Shown one piece after another: positions 33,946 to 46,500 of a DNA stretch of 64,000 bases; position 1 is the stretch's first letter; the number at the start of each line of letters is the position of its first letter. Source of the DNA: Selaginella moellendorffii (taxonomy: Eukaryota; Streptophyta; Lycopodiopsida; Selaginellales; Selaginellaceae); the NCBI RefSeq assembly GCF_000143415.4, contig NW_003314269.1, positions 2,907,060 through 2,971,059 of the forward strand, written 5' to 3'. The translations under genes and the position numbers were made by a program. The notes beneath the pieces were generated by a model. That model did no database searches and had not been told where the DNA came from. It saw only the letters and a list, made by a program, of their open reading frames with translations.

Positions 33946-36603
33946 ATGGCGACCGACATGGAGGCGGGCAAGCGAGGTGAGCAAGAGGAAGAGTTCCATG
34001 GCGATTCGAAAGAGGAGCAATCGCCAATTGAGCAAGTGGCGCTCACGGTGGATGTGGAGGACGATCCCTCGCAGCCAGTGTGGACGTTCCGGATGTGGGC
34101 GATTGGCATCCTTGCGTGCGCAATGCTCTCCTTCCTCAACCAGTTCTTCTCCTACCGCACGGAGCCGCTGGTGATCACGCTCACCTCGGCCCAGATCGTG
34201 GCGCTGCCAATCGGCCGCTTCATGGCCGCGGTGCTGCCCACCAGGATCTACCGCGTCCCCTTCACGGGCTTCGAGTTCTCGCTCAATCCGGGGCCCTTCA
34301 ACAAGAAGGAGCACGTCCTCATCACCATCTTCGCCAATGCTGGCTCCGCGTTTGGGAATGGAGGGGCTTACGCGGTCTTCATCGTCGACATCATCAAAGC
34401 TTTCTACAAGAGGAAGATCCATTTCTACACTGGGCTCTTGCTGGTGATCACCACTCAGGTAACAAACCAAGCTTTTCTTTCTTGCTTTCTCTTCCTTGTT
34501 TTCCTCGAAGACTAAGTTGGAATTGATTGATTGCTTCAGGTCTTGGGATATGGATGGGCTGGTCTCTTGCGAAAGTTTTTGGTGGAGCCTGCGAGTATGT
34601 GGTGGCCAGGGAATCTCGTGCAAGTCTCTCTTTTCAAGTAAGTCCATAGCTTAGCTCCTTTAGTCTCCATCGTTTACTCTGGTCCCCAAGTTCTTGGACT
34701 TTCTCGCAACTCTTGACCCAAGATCATATCTCTCGCGTGATCGATTCTAATCTTGACCGTGACCCATTTGACAGGACTTTGCACGACAAGGAGAGCGTCA
34801 AGGGCCTGACGAGGATCCAGTTCTTCCTCATCTTCCTCACCGTCGGCTTCGCGTACTACGCACTCCCGGGCTACCTCTTCAGCGTCCTCTCCTCCATCTC
34901 CTGGGTTTGCTGGGCCTTCCCCAACTCGGTCCTGGCACAGCAGCTCGGGTCGGGCTTCCAGGGGCTCGGACTCGGCGCCATCGGCCTCGACTGGGCTTCG
35001 GCCTCCTCTTACCTCGGAAGTCCTCTCGTCTCTCCATTCTTCGCCATCGCCAACGTCGCCGTGGGCTACATCCTCATCGCCTACGTGATGATGCCAACCT
35101 TCTATTGGGCCAACATCTACAACGCCAAGACGTTTCCGATCTTCTCCAGCCATCTGTTTACGTCCAAGGGCCAGATCTACGACATACAAAAGGTGGTGAA
35201 TGATAAGTTCGAGCTGGACATGGCGGAATACCAGCGGCAAGGTCCCATCCACATGAGCACATTCTTCGCCATGACGTACGGGTTTGGCTTCGCGGCCGTA
35301 GCGTCAACCATCACCCACGTCCTCTGCTTCCACGGAAAGTAAGCTTTTTTTTCTCGTAACTTTTACACAGTTTCTTGCCACCTTTTCTCGCACTAAACTC
35401 GACTTTGCGCATAGGGACATTTGGAGGATGAGCCGGTCCGCACTCAAGTCTCCACCCGATGTTCATGCGCGAATGATGCAGCGATACCCAACAATCCCCA
35501 ACTTGTGGTTTGTGATTCTCATGTTGGTTTCGCTGGGTGTAGCCATCGCGACTTGCTTGGGCTTTAAGGAGCAAATCCAGCTCCCGTGGTGGGGTGTGAT
35601 TCTCTCCTGCGCCATTGCCGCAACTTTCACGCTCCCAGTTGGAGTTATCACTGCCACCACCAACATCGTGAGTACTCCATCACTTTTGGCTTTGTAGCTC
35701 TCTTTTTGTTTGCTTTCTTACTTCACTGTGGTCACAGACTCCGGGACTAAACATCATCACCGAGTATATCGTGGGTTACATGCTTCCGGGGAAGCCCATC
35801 GCCAACGTTGTCTTCAAGACGTATGGGTACATGAGCATGACCCAAGCGCTCTCGTTTCTTTCCGACTTTAAGCTCGGCCACTACATGAAGATCCCACCAC
35901 GATCGATGTTCACCGTCCAGGTAAAGCACCCAGACCACCATTGATCAATTTCAAAGGTCTAAGATATCTTCATGCTTCCCAGATTGTAGGAACGATCATT
36001 GCGGCCACCGTCAACATGGGAGTGGCATGGTGGCTGCTAAACGGGATCGACAACATCTGTGACACCGAGAAGCTCCCGGCGAGCAGCCCCTGGACGTGCC
36101 CCAGCGATCGCGTCTTCTTCGACGCATCAGTCATCTGGGGCCTTGTCGGTCCCAAGCGGATCTTCGGCTCCCTGGGCGAGTACAGCCAGCTGAGCTGGTT
36201 CTTCCTCATCGGCATCCTGGCTCCAATTCCCGTCTGGATCCTCTCGCGAGCGCTCCCCAAGGTGGAGTTCCTGCGCTACGTGAACATCCCCGTGATCCTG
36301 GGAGCCACCGGGTACATGCCACCCGCGACGTCGGTGAACTACACGACCTGGATCACGCTCGGCGTCGTCTTCAACTATTTCGTCTACAAGTACCGCAAGG
36401 CGTGGTGGAAGCGCTACAACTACGTGCTGTCCGCGGCGCTGGACGCCGGCTCGGCCTTCATGGCCGTGGTGCTCTACTTCAGCCTCGGCCTCGAGGACGT
36501 CTCGCTCACCTGGTGGGGGACTTCGGATCGCGATCACTGCCCTCTGGCAAAGTGTCCCACGCAGCCTGGGATTGTTGTGGATGGCTGCCCTGTGTATAGC
36601 TAA
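33946..36603 (+). CDS. OPT: Oligopeptide transporter, OPT family (PT clade)
   Basis: Six exons, 33946-34458, 34540-34637, 34775-35338, 35415-35667, 35738-35920 and 35983-36603, total 2232 nt, 743 residues. A hydrophilic acidic N-terminus of about 45 residues precedes many membrane helices. Both OPT signatures are present: NPG at 114-116 (in [15 protein letters not shown]) and KIPPR at 527-531 (in [13 protein letters not shown]). Other conserved blocks are [27 protein letters not shown] and [19 protein letters not shown]-clade members are proton-coupled carriers of small peptides, glutathione or metal chelates at the plasma membrane. The substrate cannot be read from sequence. The length is usual for the family. 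Confidence 0.93.
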
Positions 36604-36769
36604 TCTTCGAGAACCTACCAAAGACTTAAGTCATACCAAGTCAAACGAGAAGTTTTCAGCACATCCGTGTAGGAATCGCCGTCCGGGAGAGCAATCCTAG
36701 CTGTTTGGCCGGCAACGCGGAACTCCATGCGTATTTCAGGCCAGACACGCAAATCGAGAGAGATCTGCA

Positions 36770-37348
36770 ATGGCTCGGATAGAATGCAGGAAGATTGTAG
36801 TCGTGGCGGTGGTAGTGGCGATGGTGTTCTCAAGGTTGCAGCTGTGTAGCGCTCAGCAACGCTCCAGTCGTCGTCTCCAGGTCTCTCTCTCTCCAGCTCC
36901 ATCGCCAGCGCAAGCACAAGCACCATCCGAGTTCTCGATCGTCAAGCCACCCGCAGCGCTGCTAGAAGAAGACGATGACGATCACGAAAGGGACGAGAAC
37001 GAAGACCGCGAGAGGTCCCCGGCCCCATCTTTGCAAGCACAAGCGCCATCAATCGTCAAGCCTCCCGCAGCACTGCGAGAAGAAGACAGTGACGAGCACG
37101 AGAGGTCCCCGGCTCCATCTCCAGGGCCTGGCGTCAGTGTCAGCCGTGCCACCATCAATGAAGGAGTGATCAGGGCAGGGATAGCTTTGGTAGTGATCGT
37201 GGGAGTGGTATTTGGAGTAGCAGGGAGCTACGTCTACGTGACCAAGAGAGCCGAGAAAACCCGCCAACGAATGTTGCTACTTCGGCGCGAGAGGAGATTG
37301 TCCACGGATAGTTCTAGCATCAGTAGAATAGCAACAAGCTCCTGTTAA
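36770..37348 (+). CDS. Proline-rich single-pass membrane protein, paralogue of the 23.4-kb gene
   Basis: A single exon of 192 residues. Residues 1-28 are a signal peptide (IVVVAVVVAMVF...CSAQQ). The ectodomain holds AP and SP runs (SPAPSPAQAQAPS) and two copies of a module: SIVKPPAAL.EED, an acidic block, then ERSPAPS. Near residue 135 begins INEGVIRAGIALVVIV..FGVAGSYVYVTKRA, a transmembrane segment almost identical in pattern to that of the gene at 23238-23572. A basic then Ser-rich tail follows. The AP/SP repeats suggest arabinogalactan-type glycans. Function unknown; a cell-surface role is inferred. The start lies 166 bp after the OPT stop codon. Confidence 0.72.
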   Translation: MARIECRKIVVVAVVVAMVFSRLQLCSAQQRSSRRLQVSLSPAPSPAQAQAPSEFSIVKPPAALLEEDDDDHERDENEDRERSPAPSLQAQAPSIVKPPAALREEDSDEHERSPAPSPGPGVSVSRATINEGVIRAGIALVVIVGVVFGVAGSYVYVTKRAEKTRQRMLLLRRERRLSTDSSSISRIATSSC

Positions 37349-37511
37349 CACTGTAAGGAAGGACAGAGTGGTTTGATTCAATTGCAATCCAGAAATGAGC
37401 CTGGATTGCTTTCATAACCTTCTTACGTTATTTACGATGAAGGAGAGATGCAAAAATGCCTTGCCTGTTGGTTTCTATCTTGGCGTTGTCTACCAATGCT
37501 GATAAAACTGG

Positions 37512-38300
37512 TCACAGGGCCAACTTTCCTGCCAGATACCAGGAGTGGACGGCGAATCCTCCGAAACAGAAGAGATTCGCCAAAGAGGACAGGCCGTGAA
37601 CCATGCCAAACTTCTTGTTGATCTTGGCAAGGGCCGGGTTGCGCTTGGCCGCCTCCTTGTTCTTGGAGAGTCCAACTTCTTCTCCGATCGATTCTTCTCT
37701 CTCGATCTTGTGCCTCTCCTTCATTGTCTGCGCAGGTTTGTTTCAAAGAGAGATGAGAAAAAAAAGCTCTCGAGATGGATGACTTTTGACCTTGATTGTC
37801 ATGGGCTCGAAGACTAGTAGGTTGAGAAGCGTCGCCATCAGCGAGAAAACGAGAGCTCCGAGCTGCATCTTCTCGGCACTGGTGCTCGATCCCCAAGGGT
37901 GTAGCAGAGAAAACGCTCCAATACACGCAGTGGAACACACCGCTAGCATTTCGAAGTAGACGGGGAAGAGCTTCGACTGGAGATTCCCAAACTGGTGCCT
38001 TGGAAGATGCCTTTGAATCCAAAAGAAGTTTTTTTCCAGTCAGAGAATTCCTAGCCAGAAAGCGAGAAAGAATCGAGGCACTCACTTAAACATGATAATC
38101 CCGCCAATGAAAGTCACCCAGAGCGACGTCCCCCACGCCGTGGCAAATCCCAGGAGATGCACCATTCGCACCGCCAGAGCTCCGCCTCCAGCTGCCGCAT
38201 TCTTGCCCGCCGCCCAGCCACGGAGATGATCCCCAAGCGGCGAGAGCGCCAGGCCCAGCGCCAAGAACCCTAGCACAGACAAGAAGCGCGTGATCCACAT
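37512..38300 (-). CDS. TMEM205-like (DUF4149) membrane protein
   Basis: Three exons on the minus strand: 38086-38300, 37791-38010 and 37512-37727, total 651 nt, 216 residues. Hydrophobic segments lie at about 8-24 and 45-70 (VRMVHLLGFATAWGTSLWVTFIGGI). The second exon carries KHLPRHQFGNLQSKLFPVYFE, which matches the DUF4149 core. Two further helices follow, then a charged MKERHKIEREE loop, and a last helix near the C-terminus (LANLFCFGGFAVHSWYLAG). The family is found in animals and plants; the animal member affects vesicle traffic and drug resistance, and plant roles are not well defined. The exon 2 donor is weak (AAG|GTCAAA) but preserves the family sequence. Confidence 0.85.
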
Positions 38301-38401
38301 ACTTGGGCGATAAAAAATTAGGGTTCTTGCTGTTGGTTCTTGCTGTTAAAACATTCAAATATTAGGGTTCTTGAGAGGACTAACGTTTTTTTAACACGTT
38401 T

Positions 38402-41400
38402 TTAGGAAGAACAACGAGCACAGTACCAGTCTCCCGCTGGAACTTTGTCCAGCGGCGGCTCCAGGCAAAACGTATGCGTCGCAACCTCGCAATCGTCTCC
38501 ATCGCAGAAGAGCATCACTTCTTCGCTATCTTTGCGACCGCAAACGTTGCAAGCTCGATCCATTTCTTCCTCCGCCACCACCGCCGCCGCTGCTCCTCCG
38601 CCACCATCACCCTCTTCTCCTCCTGACTGTTTGCGCGATGAGTATGACTTGATGGTGGCGAGCTTGGCGAGAGCTTTCTCCACCGCGGCCTCGGTGCTGA
38701 AGAGGACGTGCTTCTCCCAGCTCGCGGATGGATTGCACACGAACTCCACGAAGAACTCGTCCCTCACGCACGCCACCTTGCGCTTGAGGATCTCCACCAC
38801 GCGTGGATCGTTCTCGGGGATTCCCAGCCCGACGATCGCGAAGTCCACCCCGGTTGCTAGAGGAATTGTGTATGGTGGCTCCACCGCCACCACAGCTCCT
38901 CCTCCGGCCTTGATGGCGCGTTTGAGAGTATCCTGACGATCAAAGCTAAGAACCAAGGAACTAGAAAAGAAAGGAAGGCTCTTACCAAGGAGGGAAGAAT
39001 GCATTCTCCATACACGATCACTCTCAGTCCTTCGAAGGCACCACAGCCGGTTTCCTGCTTAGACAGCCGCCATTTCCTTGGAGCTCTCAGGTCGATCGTT
39101 CCGTCTTTTGCATCTCCTGGCTCGAACCACTCGTATGGTTCCTCGTCGACGAATCTTCTGGCCTTTGCACAAGCTTCCAGATAGTCGAACTTGAGTATCC
39201 ATCTGGAAGAGTGAGGTTAGAAAGCCGGGAGAATCGAGTATACCAACGTACCGTCCGGAAGCCAGAGCAGCGAAGAGTTTTTCGGTTCGCCGAAGCGGCG
39301 AGCCCATCACGCAGTGAGTCGTCTGCTCTTTCCAGATGTGGTCGTCCCTGCAGAGGTGGCCGTGGAGGCTCCGAATGACAAGCCTGTGCTTCCTCTTCTC
39401 CTCGGTATGTCCACTCAAAGCGAACCGATAGTCTTTTGTTGTTTCTGGGATTATCGGCTTCGACTTCTTCGGTCGTCCTCTTCCCCGCTTTACAGGTACT
39501 TCGGCAGCTTCTTTTGCAGCTTCGTCTTTTTTCTCTTCCTCATCATCAAGATTTATGACGTCCGTTTGCTTTTGTGCCTTGGGCTCGTTTGCAGGCTGAT
39601 GCCTCGACTCCACTGCATCGTCCTTGCTAGTTAATTTCTCAGCTGATCCCGATAAGGACTTTCTTCGAGTTCCATGTCCGTTTGCGTCCGTGATACTGTC
39701 CTTCGAACCGCTTCTGGTCAGCCTCCGGCTTTTGAAGCTCCCGTTCTTTTTGTTGTCCATGCCCATACCCGCTGCATTGTGTTTGCCACTTTTTTTGGCA
39801 GCCGATCCTGAAGTTACATTCCGTCAGCGAGAAAATTTACGCCAGCAAATGTGTACCTGACTTGGAGTGAGATGAGCTTCTCTCCGGCTCAATGTAGATC
39901 CTTTTGCCTGATCCTGCATTAACATTTCTCGACGTTGGAAAAGACCAAGAGAGACAGATTCATACCGTTACTGCTTTTTGACGGGGATTGTTTCACTGCA
40001 TCAGGACTCTGGCCATCCATAGTCCGGTCCGAGTGACGAGGCCGCGGCGAAAGATTACTTAAAGGCCTGCCTCTCTTCCTGATTGAATCCTCGCCAGTTT
40101 TTTTATGGTCGCTGGACGCCTCAAAACTTTTCCTCTTCTTCAAACTAGGAGATTCGCTTTCCCCTCCTGACAGCGACTCGTTCCTTGCATTACTCGGCAT
40201 CACCCTGTGCTCTGCTGATTTAGTAGCACGGTCGTTGCCGGTATCCATCACCCTTTGCTCTGCTAGTTTAGCAGCACTGTCGTTGACGGTATCCATCACC
40301 CTTTGTTTAGTAGCACTGTCGTTGCCGGTATCCATAGGTGAGCCCATGAACTTACTGGTGACGTTTTCACCCTCCACAACGCAGTCGTCTTCAGCCTCAC
40401 ACAGTTGCGTTGTAGCCTCTGAATCGACGTCAGGTGGATCCGGAGCGATTTCGGGAGGTGCAGCATTCGTCTCGTTTGGTTGCTCAGAAACTTGAGCGTC
40501 TTTAGCTTGTGCCTCAGCAATTTCCAGGTCGTGGCCACTGCAGTAGCACTCCAATTAGTTGCCCCATAATAAAGCTTCCACAATGCCCCACCTTATCCTG
40601 TAATTCGCCTCGTCCACTAAGGACCACGTCCTTAAACTACAGAAAGTTACTACCAGAAAGTTATATGCACAGGCAGACTAATATCGCCGAGCTTACCAAT
40701 CCTCAAGCCAGCGATGGTTCACAAGCTTTAATTTCATATGCTCCGCAAGCTCGTACTTGTCACCTGGTTACGAACGCAGAAGTTAGATTAAGTGCCAAAA
40801 CGCTAGAAACGTTTCACCTTCAAACTTGTAGCAGACCAGGTGAGTCACCTTCCTAGCATCTAACGGTTTCGTGAAAGATGCGCCCATCATAGCTACCATT
40901 GCCTGTTAAATCAAAAGGACAAGAAAAGTGTTTCATGCCCGTGCACAAAGAACAAAGAACTCCACCTCAATCTCTCGCCGAGACGCGCTTTGATATCCAG
41001 TCAAACAAACGCAGACTTTCTTAGCACCTGGGATCCCAGCCAGATCCCTGACGGGCATGTAAAGAACCTACGCAAGGTGAGAAGATTTTTTAGAGACCAC
41101 AAGGCAGCGAATGACGAAGAAAAACTTACGCTGTTTGCATTCTTTAACTCGCATTGCTCCAGAGAGTCCAGGACCCAGCTCTTGGTAACAAGAACCTTCC
41201 CATCTTTTCTAGCAGCAGCACAAATCGGATCGTCCTGCCAAGCGCGATGGATGAATCATAGAGATGGAATGATAAAATGCCTACATAGGTATGCTGCGAA
41301 ACGATGACATGGCTGCAAGAGCTCGAGTATTGGCCTGCATTGCTCGATCCATGCTGCTCCAGGGCATCGATGAACTGCACCACAGCGGCGGGGCGAGAAA

Positions 41401-41528
41401 TCGTGGCGGTCGCCAAAAATCTCACTCACCTGGCACTCCTCGGCGCGATCGAAGCCGGACAGGAAGAATCGCACGCCGCGAAAGAGCGTCGCAGTGGCGG
41501 CATAGTTGCCGCCACAAGACCCCACCAT
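38402..41528 (-). CDS. BRCT-domain protein with AT-hook and C-terminal PHD finger
   Basis: A minus-strand gene with about a dozen exons. Exon 1 (41430-41528) and exon 2 (41285-41374, after a 55-nt intron) start an N-terminal BRCT domain: FRGVRFFLSGFDRAEE, SSSCSHVIVSQHTY, then DDPICAAARKDGKVLVTKSWVLDSLEQ. A second BRCT (about 40.7-40.9 kb) has AMMGASFTKPLDARKVTHLVCYKFEG. The middle (39.9-40.55 kb) is a disordered region with a threefold repeat of an RVMDTGNDSATK-like unit. An AT-hook (KRGRGRPKKSK) lies near 39.45 kb. A third BRCT-like part covers 38.65-39.35 kb, and the last exon ends in a PHD finger (CNVCGRKDSEEVMLFCDG..C...HTFCLEPPL...DWYC). It resembles Arabidopsis At4g02110. A nuclear role in chromatin or DNA repair is likely. 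Confidence 0.85.
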
Positions 41529-41861
41529 TTCCCAAAGCCCTAGCGCAATTCAAACTGGAACTGGTTTGTTTAAATGTGATTTAACTTAAAAATATAATTA
41601 AGTATGATTTACAGTCCTGTTTATAAACGCTAAAGGATACTAATAATAATTAATTTCTTATTTTATCAAGACAAAGAAAAGGCCTTTTTCCCAAGTTCCA
41701 AAAGAACAGAAGAAAGCCATTTGTCATAGAATAGCTTTCTCTACCATTGTCTTTCTCAAATCTAAACAATGCTATGATTTTATCCTTATAAACAGAGATC
41801 ATGAGAAGCAAAGTATTGGCAATCTTGATTTAATACAAGCAATGAGATCACAGACATGATC
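41529..41861. other. BRCT/PHD promoter and AT-rich spacer
   Basis: AGCCCTAG lies at 41536-41543, just upstream of the minus-strand ATG. The rest is AT-rich and shows no gene. Near 41797-41835 is a second copy of the leader of the next gene (ATGAGAAGCAAAGTATTGGC), which runs into a stop after ten codons. Confidence 0.5.
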
Positions 41862-42270
41862 ATGTGAAGGAGCAGAGTATTGGCATTCTTAGTTTTGATT
41901 CTATATAGCTCTTCTACAACCCATGGTTATGATTGCTGCAGAAAAAATTTCTACCAAGACTTTCAGGTGTTTGTTGTGAACTGGTGTGGCAGTGACATGA
42001 ATCTCTTGTGTGAATCCAATGACGATAAGATTGGCCCTATTGTTCTACACGACAATGCTTTCACGCGCTGGGAATTCCAAATGAGATGGGATACTTGGGT
42101 TTTGGTGCACGGCTAAATGGAATGGTAAGACTGCCACTTTTACCGTCTTTGACAGGAGGGACAAGGAGCTGTGCAACTCAAACAATGCCATAAGATGGAA
42201 CATATATGGTTATGGTATTTACTATCAGGAAGATTCACGGGTTGTACGTGTTTTGCAAATAGTAACTTAG
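41862..42270 (+). pseudogene. Self-incompatibility S1-like small secreted protein (SPH), broken
   Basis: An AKVLAFLVLILYSSS-like signal sequence is followed by a mature part with FQVFVVNWCGSDMNLLCESNDDKIG, then WEFQMRWDT. In another frame come LGFWCTAKWNGKTATFTVFD and a Cys-containing C-terminal segment ending near 42270. The order (V.N, L.C.S.DD.G, F.WC...W, F.V.D) is the S-protein homologue pattern. The ATG at 41862 is directly followed by TGA, and a one-base frame change lies near 42090-42100. Either the gene is dead or the assembly has errors. SPH proteins are small secreted cysteine proteins, some of them signals in pollen rejection; most have no known role. The family call is moderate. 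Confidence 0.55.
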
Positions 42271-43482
42271 CCAACATAAAATGGAGGGATGCAAAACTCC
42301 TCCGAGACTGGTAAATTACCAGTGGTAATTGTGAAATGGGGCTTTTTCTGTACATAAATAATATTCAGAAATCGATTTATAGTTTTTTTGGATTGTTAAG
42401 ATTTTGCTATTTATCAAAATAAAGATTTTCTCAAATCTTAACTCCATGAATTGATATTCTCATGGATGATGGCCATGATCGCTTTAATGTGGACCGATGC
42501 TCCAGCCCAGGATGTGTCCAACCAGGTCTAAAATCCAACTTTAGGGCATCATGAATATTTATGAAGTTAGTTTTAAAAATATGTAATTATATATTAATAA
42601 ATATCAAATACAATACCTGGTTTTTATTTTTGTTAATGAGATACAGATGAGGCTTAAGATTTCCTGGAAGAATCAGTTTAGTGATTCATTAGATTTGAAG
42701 AAGTCTAACTAGCAGGGAGTTCATCATCTTCAACCAATCCCAAAAAGTTTTTTGTGTTTCACAAATCTCTAATGCTTTATAACTCTTTGCATCAATCAAT
42801 AATTCTGCCTAAGATGTTTAAGACTTAATTGTCTTATAATTCTAAGCGAAATCCAAAGATAATATACATAAAAAGATATTTTAGCTCGGTTTTTAGATTG
42901 ACAAAAACGTGATCTGCTGCAATGCACTTCCCCATAGACAATCAGTTCCATGCCATTCACTATTCGACCGTGCAATTGGCTAGGGCGATCATGACCATCG
43001 TCACCATTGCATAAGACTCCATCTGTCGCTAAAAAGGACTCTGGATTCTTCCTTGCATTTATAAAAAGAACCTTTTAGCCACAATATATAATTTTATATA
43101 AAATGGTATATTCGTCAAATGTTTCAAATAGTGAATATTGCATCGGGAAGTTCTCTTGATATCTTCTCAGATTCAATTATTTTTTTCATCATTGTATATC
43201 AAGTTTACAGCTTGTTTTTGTTTGAAATCGCAGCTGCTGGGTCAAGCCACAAAAACAATCTCATGTTTGGGAGTTTCTTTCTAGTTGCTCTTGTCACCTA
43301 TTGCTTAGAAGCTCCAAAGAACATCTCAAGCTACTTATGTATGGCAGGGATTTTTGCTGGAGCTACAGAGGAGGCGTGAATCAGCCTAAGATGGTTAAGA
43401 CTTGATTAAAGAAAAATTGTCTTATAACTCTGAGCGAGCTGTTCTTAAAAAGGCCAATTGAAATCCAAAGATATATCCAAAG
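42271..43482. other. AT-rich intergenic, no gene recognised
   Basis: About 1.2 kb of AT-rich DNA. A segment at 42800-42860 (gttTAAGACTTaattgTCTTATAAttcTaaGCGA) recurs at 43390-43440 with similar wording (gTTAAGACTTgatTaaagaaaaattgTCTTATAActctgaGCGA), both followed by AAATCCAAAGATA. This is a diverged direct repeat about 595 bp apart and may mark an old transposon or duplication. Confidence 0.45.
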
Positions 43483-43710
43483 TTACATCCAGACCCAGCT
43501 AAACATCAAACCCAGGAAACCAAGAATCATATCTTGCGGCATGAGTTTCGCAGCAGCAACAGCAGCGCTCTTCGAAGATTTACCAATTTGGGGCCGCCCT
43601 CCAGTTCCATGCCCATCACCTCCTTTAGCAGCAACCGCTCCAATCATCAAAACCATCGCAAATGCAAATGCCCAAATCACCGCCGCGCTCTTCCTCTGCT
43701 CCACCGCCAT
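43483..43710 (-). CDS. Small secreted or GPI-anchored peptide candidate
   Basis: From the ATG at 43710 the minus strand encodes 75 residues. Residues 10-28 form a signal peptide (AAVIWAFAFAMVLMIGAVAA). A short Gly/His/Lys mature part follows (KGGDGHGTGGRPQIGKSSKS), then an Ala-rich stretch and a hydrophobic C-terminus (ILGFLGLMFSWVWM). The layout, with N- and C-terminal hydrophobic segments, is that of small GPI-anchored peptides (AG-peptide type), though proline is scarce. Not recognised as a named family. The short length means chance cannot be excluded. Confidence 0.4.
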   Translation of the reverse strand: MAVEQRKSAAVIWAFAFAMVLMIGAVAAKGGDGHGTGGRPQIGKSSKSAAVAAAKLMPQDMILGFLGLMFSWVWM

Positions 43711-44045
43711 TCTCGATCTCCACACACCAAGCAAACAAGATAGGCTGCCACACAGATAACTTGAGGCAAATGCGCAGATATATATTCAATATGTCGACAG
43801 CTTAAAAGCTATCGTGCTCAATCATGAACTTCCAGATTCCATGGCCACTTACTTCACAACGAAGAGATTCGAGCTTGGAACTCGTTGACCCGCAAAACGA
43901 ACAATCTGACCGAACAAAAGAATGTGCCCTCCTTTGTCAAACTAGATTCCAAACCGCAAGAAAACACAAAATTTGTCTCCAACTTGATTGATCGTGCTTA
44001 GGTCCGGCCATCGCTCGGAGTTTCCCTGGCGACAAGAGTCTCTCA

Positions 44046-45437
<1,392 letters not shown>

Positions 45438-45589
45438 AAAGCAACTATATATATTCACTTTTGTGTTTTCAAATTTGGTTTATTATAATTATTATATTAA
45501 GCTCTTTTCATGCGTTTATAAGTAAAACAGGGACAATACATTATGCTTGGAGACAATCTTGCAGTGGAAGCAACTTTTTTAAGATGACG

Positions 45590-46500
45590 ACTTGACACCA
45601 GCTTCTCCAGCTCCAATTCTCCATGGCTTGCCGCGGGTCTAATCGCGAAAACACGAGGCTGTTGAGGTTGTAGGCACTGACGAGAAGTTAAGGTTTCACT
45701 GTCCAGACTTTCAGTGCTATGTTTCCGTCTCTGTGTTTGTCTGTCTCTCTCAGATTTTGACTTTCTTGATTGAATGACATGACAGGTCCGATTGAAGGAG
45801 TTTGGGTTTGATGATGCGTTCATTTACAAGAAAGGACTGGAATGCTAAGGTAACCGAACATCTTCTTGTCCATTCTCAAGTTTCTTGAGTGCTTCTATAA
45901 AGTTCTAGGCTGTTGACTGACGTCTACTTCGACAATGTTGGTGGCAAGATGCTGGAAGCCACCCTCAACCATCTCAATAGCCACGCTCGAATCCCAATTA
46001 GCGGGATGATTAATCCTAGCAGTGAATCCGGGGATGCCTGGATCCTGTATCATAGTTCTCGCAACATTGTCAATGTATTCTATGACCAGAAAGGAGAGAT
46101 AGTTTTCGCAAACAGCGAGCGAATATTCACCAAGCACGTCACGATATCCCCAGCTTTGTAGTCCACATTGTCTGAGGAAATCACTCTCGATACCGGGAGA
46201 ACCTTACAACAGGAAAAATGTGCGAGAAGACAGGAACAGGCTGAGCAAAATTAAGAAGATTAAGAATAAGAAGAGGAATAAGAATACCTTTCCAATTGTG
46301 AAGGGTGGGAAGTAGAGCACCTGATTTGTGCTGTGCATGCAAAGCCGGTTCCGTGGATCCGCCGAGAGCAGCAGATTCTTGATCTGGCCACAAGCGCCTC
46401 AAAATGGCGCGCCGTGCAAGCAAATCCAAAGTACTCGAGCTAGAATAGAGTAGCGAGATCGAGGCGATCAAGCCGGGAGTGCTTTTAAACGGTTTGGAAT
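45590..46500. pseudogene. Scrambled, partly inverted copy of the alkenal reductase gene
   Basis: On the plus strand, 45600-45690 matches exon 3, 45784-45845 matches exon 4 (GTCCGATT..GAGTTTGG.TTTGATGATGC), and 45905-46010 matches exon 5 nearly base for base. From about 46015 to 46390 the match switches to the opposite strand and runs backwards: the exon 2/3 junction, then exon 2, then the end of exon 1. At 46400-46480 it switches back to the start of exon 1 in the forward direction. No frame survives. This is a local duplication followed by inversion and deletion. Confidence 0.85.

Noticed and set aside
36127-36621. Minus-strand 164-codon frame over the OPT gene end
   Set aside because: Antisense to conserved OPT membrane helices.
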